Shown: positions 1 to 6,994 of the stretch, in pieces
Position numbering within the stretch: position 1 is the stretch's first letter
How the letters are laid out: each line of letters begins with the position of its first letter
Assembly: GCA_047971925.1 (NCBI GenBank)
Contig: JBKEAC010000170.1
Span: forward strand, 1-20,970
DNA length: 20,970 nucleotides
Source: JBKEDC01 sp047971925
Lineage (GTDB): Bacteria > Bacteroidota > Bacteroidia > Bacteroidales > Prolixibacteraceae
Direction of reading: 5' to 3'
The notes under the pieces: model-generated
Told to the model about the DNA's origin: nothing
Database searches by the model: none
The model's input: the letters and a program-made list of their open reading frames with translations, nothing else
Translations under genes and position numbers: made by a program

Positions 1-41
1 ATCAGCGTGCCGTAGAGGCGCAACAGTTGAACCGTTTATGC

Positions 42-437
42 ATGAAAATAATTATTTTTTATACAAAGTATATTTATTGATTTTTATCAATTGCTAATTC
101 GAAAATTTATTCGTACAATTGCACCACAATTAAGAGTAGTTTGTTTAACATTAACCTAACACGCACATCACGACAAACAGCCTGAAACTTTCCGCAATTA
201 TCAAAGCAGAGTAAATAATTGCAAACAAAAAAATTGGGAAAATTAAACTCCACCCCTGCATGTCAAACAATGTAAAAACGGAGGTTCAAAAAAACAAAAC
301 CGCAAGCAAGGAAACTAATTACCTTTTTTGCTTGCACAATAATTAAAACTATGAATTATTTTAAATCAATCAATCAATCAGCTAAGTTAAGCTTTGCCAT
401 TCTGTTCATTGCCTTTTTAGGATTTGTGGGGTGTAGT
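42..437 (+). repeat. Leader and signal-peptide duplication, copy 1
   Basis: This block is repeated in direct orientation at 3717-4165. It contains about 309 bases of non-coding leader, the start codon at 351, and the codons for the whole lipoprotein signal peptide up to the lipidated cysteine and one further residue. Similarity stops right after that, and the two mature proteins are unlike each other. The copies differ by scattered substitutions, a few small indels and the expansion of a tetranucleotide repeat in the second copy (4 units here, 17 there). I see no convincing promoter: candidates resembling TAnnTTTG are at 69-76 (TATATTTA) and 320-327 (TACCTTTT), neither with a good upstream TTG. 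Confidence 0.9.
302..335 (+). promoter_or_regulatory. Conserved hairpin just before the start codon
   Basis: GCAAGC at 302-307 pairs with GCTTGC at 330-335, and AAGG can pair with CCTT inside. The structure ends 15 bases before the ATG at 351. The outer stem is fully kept in the second leader copy (3974-4007), while the loop has changed at a few bases. It could act as a 5' UTR control element or an early terminator. The T-run lies inside the hairpin, not after it, which argues against a normal terminator. Confidence 0.35.
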
Positions 438-2000
438 GAGGAAAATGATTTAGGTGTAAACGACGACACTCTTGGAACCGAAACCGCTGATGGAATGATG
501 GTTTTAGGGAAACAGCTAGAGAACCCTTACTCAGTTGAAAACATGCAAAAAGCATTACAAGAACTTCAGGCATTAGGCATGGCATCTAAAACAGGCATCG
601 TAATAGAAACTACACATTTATATGTGCGATTTCTGCCTAAAGATAGCACCGAGTATAGGATACTTGATGAGCAGTTAGATTTGGAACTTTTCAATTTCCC
701 TCTAGATTACGAAATTTTAGAGGAAGGTGGTTCTTATCATGATCCCGAAATTCCCGAAAACAAAATTACTTGGCAATACACCACTGTAGAACCTACTTTC
801 CAATTTCCAGAACATATTACCTACGAAATACTTCAAGAGTGTTTTATTCCCGAAGATACGGATTATGAAGGTGCTGAAGAATATAGTGAAGAGTCAATGG
901 AAAGTAAATTTTCAGCTGTTGATATTGAGAAAATAGCTTTTCAAATTGCAGGTGTTATAGACACCGTTAGCAATGAAATGACAACAAAGAAGAGATATTA
1001 CCCTTCAGGAACAATACGTATGTATGATGACATCTTAAATACGTTAGTAGGAGTAAAAGGGGTAAAAATACGTTGTCACAATTTTGTAAAATGGTCAACC
1101 TCGTTTACCGACGCTAATGGCCATTATTCAATGGATAGTAAATTTGGTATAGGTCCGCACTATGCCATCGTTTTCGATAATGCCAAAGGATTTGAAATAT
1201 ATGGCAACTGGGGGCCGCTTGCAAAAGCAAACTACAACATGGGCTGGCACGACAAAAAAGGGCATAGTAGAGATTTATATAAAAACTCGACATCTTGGGA
1301 TTGGTGTGCCGTGAACAATGCAGCCTACGACTACTATAACTTTTGCAATAAAGAAGGAATTAGCACACCTCCTAGCTCGCTAAAGATATGGGTTTTCAGA
1401 CACTTTGAAAATGCTTCATGTGCTCCTATGTTCAACAAATTACATGCCATGTATGGTTTTAAAACCAACAATGGAGTTGCTAATTTCTTCAATTTTTTCT
1501 TGAATTTTGCGACTAATTCTATACTTATGTGGTTTCAGCCATTAATGCCCGATATTACAATAGGTTGCAAAGGGAGTAATACAAAAGAAATATACAATAC
1601 AGTTAATCACGAACTAGCTCATGCGAGCCATTTTGTGAAAGCAGGGCAACAATTTTGGGCAGACTATGTGAGCTACATCATTACTTACAAAAACTACGGA
1701 AATACTTCCGATAGAAACTCAGGCGTGTGTGGCGTTGGCGAAATGTGGGGATATGCAATTGGAAGTATACAGGAGAAAACAAAGTATGGCAGCGTAACTA
1801 CTCATGGGCACACCAATTGGTTTAAACCTCAAATAATCTCTGAGCTATATCATGAAAAGATACTATCCATAAAACAAATTCATGACTGTATGACATCAAG
1901 TGTACGTTCACATTTGGATTTGAGAAATAAAATGGTGACAAATCATCCTAGTCTTAAAGATAAAATCAATAATAAATTCGAGAAGTATGGATTTAAATAA
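351..2000 (+). CDS. Surface lipoprotein with zincin-like metallopeptidase motif
   Basis: A 549-residue predicted lipoprotein. Residues 1-27 form a signal peptide with lipidation at C28 (FVGC), followed by S-E-E-N-D; an acidic patch at this place resembles the lipoprotein export signal that sends Bacteroidota lipoproteins to the cell surface. The region around residues 60-175 resembles a segment I recall from other Bacteroidota lipoproteins (pattern YVRFLPKDS, then FPLDYEI). Residues about 220-285 look like a carboxypeptidase regulatory-like beta-sandwich (GTIRMYDD, TDANGHYSM). Further on, H420-E421-L-A-H424 is an HExxH motif and E464 (in GEMWGY) is a candidate third zinc ligand as in gluzincins. 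A protease role is inferred from these residues only and the substrate is unknown. The N-terminus is encoded by a short ATCA repeat of 4 units that is in frame here. Confidence 0.8.
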   Translation: MNYFKSINQSAKLSFAILFIAFLGFVGCSEENDLGVNDDTLGTETADGMMVLGKQLENPYSVENMQKALQELQALGMASKTGIVIETTHLYVRFLPKDSTEYRILDEQLDLELFNFPLDYEILEEGGSYHDPEIPENKITWQYTTVEPTFQFPEHITYEILQECFIPEDTDYEGAEEYSEESMESKFSAVDIEKIAFQIAGVIDTVSNEMTTKKRYYPSGTIRMYDDILNTLVGVKGVKIRCHNFVKWSTSFTDANGHYSMDSKFGIGPHYAIVFDNAKGFEIYGNWGPLAKANYNMGWHDKKGHSRDLYKNSTSWDWCAVNNAAYDYYNFCNKEGISTPPSSLKIWVFRHFENASCAPMFNKLHAMYGFKTNNGVANFFNFFLNFATNSILMWFQPLMPDITIGCKGSNTKEIYNTVNHELAHASHFVKAGQQFWADYVSYIITYKNYGNTSDRNSGVCGVGEMWGYAIGSIQEKTKYGSVTTHGHTNWFKPQIISELYHEKILSIKQIHDCMTSSVRSHLDLRNKMVTNHPSLKDKINNKFEKYGFK

Positions 2001-2136
2001 TACAAAATGGAATGGTTCAGAAATCACTGCATTGAGAAACCAGTTTTTCAATTCAATAAGCTGGCAAAAAACCACACAAACTGCCCAGCTGGAAGCAACA
2101 TCAAATGGAATTTCATCATTAAATAATGATCTATGA
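1987..2136 (+). CDS. Possible 49-residue protein bridging two lipoprotein genes
   Basis: An uninterrupted 49-codon frame begins at ATG 1987, inside the last codons of the preceding lipoprotein gene, and ends with TGA at 2134-2136. The stop overlaps the ATG of the next lipoprotein gene (2133) in an ATGA arrangement, a typical geometry for translational coupling. The predicted peptide begins MDLNNTKWNG and ends SLNNDL; it is polar, with no signal peptide or obvious membrane segment. I recognise no family. The open frame could be chance in AT-rich DNA, but overlaps at both ends make a coupled small gene plausible. No ribosome binding site is apparent. Confidence 0.35.
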   Translation: MDLNNTKWNGSEITALRNQFFNSISWQKTTQTAQLEATSNGISSLNNDL

Positions 2137-2642
2137 AAAAGTATTTACTAATAATTGCAACTGTATTTCTTTTCTCTTCATGTTGGCAATTTGAGGAAGA
2201 GCCAGTTCATCAAGCATTTTGGCGCCTGCAAAACAATAGCGATTGCGACATAATATTCGATGCCAGATTCAATGAAAACCTTGTTTGGGAGGGCGAAATA
2301 ATGCTCAATTATTTAACGTCCGATAAAGAATTATTCAATTATAGAACAGCAGAAGAAGAGCGTGTTATTTCCTTCGATGATATTAAGCTGATAGTGAATT
2401 ATTTCAGAGTGCAATTTAAAGATAGTTATGCATCTTGGAGCACAATAACCGACACCACAGGAAATTATATAATAACTCCTGAACATTTACAATTTGGACT
2501 TGATTTTTTTAATGAAAATAGCTGGACATTAGAGAAAGAAGAAGATAGCGACGGTTACTTTAAGTATATTTGGACTTTCAACATTGATCAAGCTTTTGTT
2601 GATAGCACTTTAAATCATTCGGTTCTCCCTAAAATTCAATAG
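2133..2642 (+). CDS. Small predicted lipoprotein, paralogue of 2902-3324
   Basis: A 169-residue protein with a short lipoprotein signal (MKKYLLIIATVFLFSSC, lipidated C17) followed by W-Q-F-E-E-E, again an acidic stretch near the cysteine. I do not recognise the family. It aligns along its length with the 140-residue protein at 2902-3324: shared landmarks are H-x-A-[FY]-W near the mature N-terminus, LF-x-Y, EERVI-x-FD-x-I in the middle, a central SW, FF-x-E-x-[AS]W-x-x-EK, and a C-terminal Y-x-WTF-x-I. The conserved aromatic and beta-rich pattern suggests a small beta-sandwich exported to the outer membrane. It is not catalytic as far as I can see. It probably shares a transcript with the genes before it. 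Confidence 0.75.
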   Translation: MKKYLLIIATVFLFSSCWQFEEEPVHQAFWRLQNNSDCDIIFDARFNENLVWEGEIMLNYLTSDKELFNYRTAEEERVISFDDIKLIVNYFRVQFKDSYASWSTITDTTGNYIITPEHLQFGLDFFNENSWTLEKEEDSDGYFKYIWTFNIDQAFVDSTLNHSVLPKIQ

Positions 2643-2847
2643 CTTTGTTCTATCGCAATTCCGACAAATCCGACAATAAATTTTTCAAGAAAATGCATGT
2701 GAATTTACGTTTTCAGAATGCAATCGGAACGGTTGTGAAATAGATTTCAAAGGTTTGCTCCTTATTGAAACATTTCTGTAGAATAATTATGCTGGGAAAA
2801 TAATGAGTAATAATGCATTGACACAATAAGTAAATTAGTGCTTGTTT

Positions 2848-2875
2848 AACTTGCTATATATGTTTATAGCAAGTT
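2848..2875 (+). promoter_or_regulatory. Perfect 11-bp hairpin upstream of lipoprotein gene
   Basis: AACTTGCTATA (2848-2858) and TATAGCAAGTT (2865-2875) form a perfect stem with a 6-base loop, 26 bases before the ATG at 2902. It is followed by an A-rich, not T-rich, stretch, so it is not a standard terminator on the + strand. It may be an operator, a stabilising 5' structure or an attenuator. The rest of the 2643-2901 gap holds no other feature I can name. Confidence 0.45.
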
Positions 2876-2901
2876 GAAACTAAAAAAAATAAAAATTAGA
2901 T

Positions 2902-3324
2902 ATGAAAAACTATATTTTAATTACAGTTCTACTTCTTTTAGTATCCTGTAAGCCGATTCCATTTGCTGGGCACAAAGCCTACTGGAAAATAAAAAACGGT
3001 AGTCAAATTGAATATAACTATCGCATATTTCAAAATGGGAAACTTGTTAAAGATGAAAAACTCAAAAAGGGTGCAACTTGCAATCTGTTTGAATATGAAA
3101 TTGATGAAGAGAGAGTAATCGTGTTTGATGAAATTAATAGTATTATGGATTCGGTGGTAATATCGGCTGGTAATAAACAAATAAGTTGGAGTAGTCGCAT
3201 GGCAAATAATTCTGAATTGAATTTTTTCTATGAAGACGCATGGCAATTTGAAAAAGCAGCACAGAGTGCCGATTGGAATAATTACACATGGACTTTCACC
3301 ATAACCGAAGAGCATTTAAAATAG
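2902..3324 (+). CDS. Small predicted lipoprotein, paralogue of 2133-2642
   Basis: A 140-residue protein with a lipoprotein signal (MKNYILITVLLLLVSC, lipidated C16), then K-P-I-P-F. Unlike the neighbouring lipoproteins it has no acidic patch after the cysteine, so it may face the periplasm. It shares with the 169-residue protein at 2133-2642 the motifs H-x-A-[FY]-W, EERVI-x-FDEI, SW, FF-x-E-x-W-x-FEK-like and Y-x-WTF-x-I, so the two come from a gene duplication. The function is unknown. A 258-base gap and a hairpin separate it from the paralogue, so it may have its own promoter. A GC-rich hairpin follows directly. Confidence 0.75.
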   Translation: MKNYILITVLLLLVSCKPIPFAGHKAYWKIKNGSQIEYNYRIFQNGKLVKDEKLKKGATCNLFEYEIDEERVIVFDEINSIMDSVVISAGNKQISWSSRMANNSELNFFYEDAWQFEKAAQSADWNNYTWTFTITEEHLK

Positions 3325-3330
3325 CAAAGT

Positions 3331-3358
3331 GAGGGCATCTGATTTCTGTGATGCCCTC
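3331..3358 (+). terminator. Hairpin terminator-like structure after lipoprotein gene
   Basis: GAGGGCATC (3331-3339) pairs perfectly with GATGCCCTC (3350-3358), loop of 10 bases, starting 7 bases after the stop codon at 3322-3324. No strong T-run follows, so termination may be inefficient or the hairpin may protect the 3' end. Confidence 0.55.
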
Positions 3359-3716
3359 TAAATCTTCTATGAATAAATTACACTAATTCGAAAATAGAAG
3401 CGGAAATATTTTGGTGCTTGTAACATGGTCACCGGAGCATTTTACATTTAATTGAAGTCGCATACATTACGTTTAAACCCAAGCTTCTGTTTTTCTCACA
3501 ATGCACTCCCTACTTGTTTCCATGATTGAAATTTGGTAAAAGCAAGGTTCATAATTTACTTGACAGCAGTTCTAGCAAGCCAAAATTACCTGAGCTTTTC
3601 AGCTAGCCAAATTTTCAATTTGCACATGAAACGAGCCATGAGCTTAGGAATCTCACACACGAGCATGACTATAATGGCGAGTTACATCTGACAACTAAAG
3701 ACTAAATTATAAACAG
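3359..3716. other. Gene-free stretch with no recognisable feature
   Basis: A 358-base AT-rich stretch between the hairpin after the small lipoprotein gene and the second copy of the duplicated leader. I see no ORF of useful size, no RNA gene and no clear promoter on either strand. It is not part of the leader duplication. Confidence 0.5.
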
Positions 3717-4153
<437 letters not shown>

Positions 4154-4165
<12 letters not shown>

Positions 4166-5479
4166 AAAGAAGATTTAGATGAAGGAGAACTAGCCAATTC
4201 AAGGGAAACTATTGAAAATGGTGCCGTGGAAAATAGAATGATTCATGTAAGTTCAAAAAATGACTTAGCATTGATACTTTCAGGCAGCTCTGGAATCTCT
4301 AAAAAAAGTACTGCAAGCTATATTAAACCTGTGCAATTCGTTAGTTTATTGTCGGAATGCAACAATGAAATGAACACAAAAAGCGATAATATTGACGAAT
4401 CTGAATCAACTCAGAGATTCTATGATTTAAACAATTATTCTGAATTAATTCCTAATGAAGATTTAGCAGAGCTGTTAAATTTTCAAGCTGAAATTTTAAT
4501 TGGGGATACCATCTATCGTATTACAGAAAAAGGAACATTCTTTTACCATAAAAATCAAGACGCATTTATTTTGGATAACTTTGAAGAATTAGCTACAACG
4601 GAGGGAAGCGAAATTTCCAATGGTATCTATGAAGTTTCAGATGGTCTATTTCTTCACAAAACATTTGAAGCCGATGAAAACTTTACCGAAGAAGAAAATT
4701 ACACAATGAGTACTCGAGATATTCCGGTGAGTAGCTTTCCAACATATTATACAGATGCAAAAACTATTGTTGGCGGTTGGATTCAATCTGCCATAGGTAG
4801 AAACATTGCGCACACGTCTACTTTTAGTTCTACAAGGCGTATAAAATGCAAGTTGTATTATTACAATTATCAGTTTTATCAAGAAACAGGTGTTTTGGGC
4901 GAGATTCAGAAAAAGAATTGGATTGGTTGGAGTGGAACAAAAGGCGATGAGATAGCTATGGGTTTCGATGCTATTGTAATGAAATATGGCGATGTTGCAG
5001 GGACTGAAACAACAACTCCCCAAAAAGTAGGATCTTATCGCGGATATTCTCCCGTTGTAGGTCAATCATGCGACGTTACAGTTATTCGTGGTGTAAAGTA
5101 TGATTCAGAACTTTTACGAGCTATCAAAGAAGGACAAAGTGCTGTTCGAGCATTTTTAAAAGATGAAAAAAATCTAAGTATTGACAAATCATTATTAGAT
5201 GTTATTGTTTTTGAACAGCACAAAGAGGCTTATGTTGTTTCATTTTCAGATAATAAGAGTAAAGAAAACCTCGAGAAATACCGAGAAGTAATTAGTTCTG
5301 ATTTTAGACTACTTGTTAATGTAAGCAGCAGCAATTCATTTTCATCAATAAAGGATTACGCTGACCTTGTTGGTCAACCATCTCATATCCCTTCATCGCC
5401 AACGTTAGTATATGCATCAACCTATGTGGCCGGACGAATAGGAACAACTTGGAAAGGAGTTAAACTCATTAAAAACTAA
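4154..5479 (+). CDS. Phase-variable surface lipoprotein, frame currently OFF
   Basis: The uninterrupted coding body of 441 residues starts at GTG 4154, but this is almost certainly not the natural start, because it removes the signal peptide. The true start by homology to 351-2000 is ATG 4023, out of frame as sequenced because of the ATCA repeat count. Read upstream without a stop, the body's frame encodes LAKLSFAILFVTVLGFVGC, a lipoprotein signal ending at a cysteine (codon 4160-4162) followed by S-K-E-D-L-D-E, which resembles a surface export signal. The middle region (DLAELLNFQ, then IGDTIYRITEKGTFFY) resembles a segment I recall from Bacteroidota cell-surface proteins; the rest (WSGTKGDEIAMGF) I do not recognise. 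No enzyme motif is visible. Alternative explanations are an indel error in the repeat or a decayed gene, but the intact 1.3-kb body argues against decay. Confidence 0.8.
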
Positions 5480-5481
5480 TT

Positions 5482-6033
5482 ATGAAACAAATTAAATTAA
5501 CGCTAGTCTTAATGCTTGCCTTAGTGCTTCAATTAAGCGCACAAGAAAAAGAAGTAAAGTTTCAGCACAGTGATATCGAATTTGCCATTGGAGGTTCTTT
5601 TCTCCCTAATTCTATTTACGAGACCTACCTATCGTACTTAGATCAGCATTATCATACAGTGAAATATAACCAATCTGGAGGTTTATACTGGCGAATGGAA
5701 TACCGTTATAATTTAAAAAACGCTCCATTTAGCGTAGGATTGCAAATAGCAGAATCTTATATCTACACAAAATACAATAATAACCATGCTTCCAATGAAA
5801 TTTTTAATTTTTCGCTAGTAGGAGATTATAATTTCAAGAGACAAGGTAAGACAACACCCTATATAGGCACTACACTTGGGTGTGTCTCCGGTGATGGGAA
5901 TGCACGCTCATATATTGCTCCATCGTTTCGAGCAGGTATCAAAATGCATCGTCATTTAAATATTGGGCTTGAATATAAGTTCTACTTTAAAGAAGATGCT
6001 CATGCAGTTGCATATGTCGGCTTCTTCTTTTAA
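5482..6033 (+). CDS. Outer-membrane beta-barrel protein
   Basis: A 183-residue protein with a Sec signal peptide (residues 1-20, cleavage after LSAQ or nearby; no lipobox). The mature part is made of alternating aromatic and polar strands (LYWRMEYRYNL, FSVGLQIAESYIYTKY, FNFSLVGDYNF, LNIGLEYKFYF) and ends in GFFF, a terminal aromatic as usual for barrel assembly. The size fits an 8-strand barrel of the OmpA/OmpW-like porin superfamily. It begins 2 bases after the stop of the phase-variable lipoprotein gene, so the two are probably cotranscribed and may be translationally coupled. Its expression could therefore fall when the upstream frame is OFF. No ligand or function can be read from the sequence. 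Confidence 0.75.
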   Translation: MKQIKLTLVLMLALVLQLSAQEKEVKFQHSDIEFAIGGSFLPNSIYETYLSYLDQHYHTVKYNQSGGLYWRMEYRYNLKNAPFSVGLQIAESYIYTKYNNNHASNEIFNFSLVGDYNFKRQGKTTPYIGTTLGCVSGDGNARSYIAPSFRAGIKMHRHLNIGLEYKFYFKEDAHAVAYVGFFF

Positions 6034-6123
6034 TTCCATTTTTTTCATTCTTTGTTGATATGCGATAGTTCGAACGCCTTTATTGGGCTAGTTGTGTTGC
6101 CATGTGGAAATCACATCATGCGA

Positions 6124-6222
6124 AGACCGTTGCACGGTCTTAATCCAACACGCCCGAAAAAGGGCGTTCCGTTCTAGTCGCAGCGCGACGACGGATCATT
6201 TTCCCCACAATTCATTGTGGGG
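6124..6222. repeat. Cluster of four short perfect palindromes
   Basis: Four hairpins follow one another: AGACCGT/ACGGTCT (6124-6130, 6134-6140), CGCCC/GGGCG (6151-6155, 6162-6166), GTCGC/GCGAC (6177-6181, 6185-6189) and CCCCACAAT/ATTGTGGGG (6203-6211, 6214-6222). The core CCGTTGCACGG of the first is the reverse complement of 20606-20616, next to the other repeat B copy. Stacked hairpins on this scale resemble REP-type intergenic repeats or a structured RNA. Confidence 0.6.
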
Positions 6223-6270
6223 ATACAATGCGAAACTAATCATAGTGCCGTTAGTACGACACCATGAAAT

Positions 6271-6405
6271 TCGTATTTATAATATCGCACCGAATTTAAA
6301 TCAATCCCAACACACCCGAACCACATTCGCGCACGGAGACGCATGTAATGCGTCTCTACGTTACGGCTATCCGCCGTTTCGGATTGCCATTCGGGATGAT
6401 TACAT
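6271..6405 (-). repeat. Dispersed repeat B, copy 1
   Basis: About 135 bases, matching 20472-20605 in opposite orientation with scattered differences. Internal palindromes are GAGACGCAT/ATGCGTCTC and ACGG/CCGT around the segment that reads GGCGGATAGCC on the minus strand. No coding potential is convincing. The orientation label is arbitrary, taking the right-hand copy as +. Confidence 0.7.
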
Positions 6406-6455
6406 GGTTGCATGTTTTGTATAATTTGATGATGTTTTGAAGTTTTGCGCAGGAT

Positions 6456-6542
6456 AAGCCCGATAGGGCTTGAAGATAGCAGCATAGTGCATCGCACTAT
6501 GTAAACGGACAAGCAGCAACAAAGCGCCGACAGGTGCGAAAG
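6456..6542 (+). repeat. Left arm of 87-base inverted repeat
   Basis: Its reverse complement is found at 6644-6730, with high similarity at both ends of the arm and a more divergent middle. The arm contains its own palindromes, AAGCCC-gat-AGGGCTT and CATAGTGC-atc-GCACTATG. The spacer between the arms is 101 bases. The two arms could be head-to-head copies of one small repeat element. Confidence 0.65.
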
Positions 6543-6643
6543 AGAACATAAAGACCACATTCATATATGGTGTGCCTTGTCGCGGAAAATAGCACTTGCC
6601 AAATTGATGTGCGATATGTTTGGAAATGATGATGGGAGTTTGT

Positions 6644-6730
6644 CTTTCGCACCTATCGGCGCTTAGGGTTGGGGTGCTTTGTGTTCATAGTGCGATGCAC
6701 TATGCTGCTCTCTTTAAGTCCTTCGGACTT
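6644..6730 (-). repeat. Right arm of 87-base inverted repeat
   Basis: Inverted partner of 6456-6542, equal in length. Internal palindromes are CATAGTGC-gat-GCACTATG and AAGTCC-ttc-GGACTT. The last palindrome corresponds to the AAGCCC/GGGCTT hairpin of the left arm, with the base pair changed on both sides (C-G to T-A), a compensatory change that preserves the stem. Confidence 0.65.
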
Positions 6731-6775
6731 GCTTGCATGCTAAGGTTTTCAAATGTTTCGAGCGACTTGTTGGTT

Positions 6776-6892
6776 TGCGCAGCCGCGCGAAGGATTGTAG
6801 TGGAAATCCTTTTGCGGAGGAACGAAGCAAAAGATTGGAACGGAAAGCCTGGTGCCAAGCGATGGAATGCGGCAAGGAGGCACGCGCCCAAA
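6776..6892 (+). repeat. Dispersed repeat A, copy 1 (subtype A1)
   Basis: 117 bases, nearly identical to the reverse complement of 20251-20367 (I count 5 differences) and related to 15686-15808 and 17990-18113. The core is TTTTGC, an 11-base loop, then GCAAAA, flanked by two similar units of the form GATTGnAnnGGAAAnCC. It starts with a GCGC/GCGC palindrome and ends with GGCACGCGCCC before an A-rich stretch. It is GC-rich compared with its surroundings and sits about 73 bases upstream of the lysS promoter box. Confidence 0.85.
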
Positions 6893-6965
6893 TAAAAGAA
6901 TTGATGGTTTTTTTGAGGGTTGAAAAAAGTGTGAAGCATTTGGTCGTTGATTGCAAATTAAAGTG

Positions 6966-6973
6966 TATCTTTG
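6966..6973 (+). promoter_or_regulatory. lysS operon promoter, -7 box
   Basis: TATCTTTG fits the Bacteroidota -7 consensus TAnnTTTG and lies 21 bases before the ATG of lysS. The upstream TTG element is unclear: TTG at 6947-6949 lies 16 bases before the box and 6940-6942 lies 23 bases before it, neither at the best spacing of about 19-21. Confidence 0.7.
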
Positions 6974-6994
6974 CGGCAAAATAATTAAGAAACG

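Larger units (their letters stand above)
6034..6994. other. Gene-free repeat and hairpin block upstream of lysS
   Basis: About 960 bases without a credible gene. Short open frames exist on both strands but coincide with palindromic repeats and have no family resemblance. In order the stretch contains four short hairpins (6124-6222), a repeat B copy (6271-6405), an inverted repeat pair (6456-6542 and 6644-6730) and a repeat A copy (6776-6892), then the lysS promoter. The 16-base string AAATCACATCATGCGA near 6108 recurs near 20447, next to the other repeat B copy. Confidence 0.75.

Noticed and set aside
1..40. Possible end of another repeat B copy at the left edge
   Set aside because: Only a short string (CCGTAGAGGCGCA) resembles repeat B with one mismatch; too short to call at the window edge.
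6092..6984. Several short open frames on both strands before lysS
   Set aside because: They run through palindromic repeats A, B and the inverted repeat, overlap one another in many frames and have Cys/Arg-rich low-information sequences.
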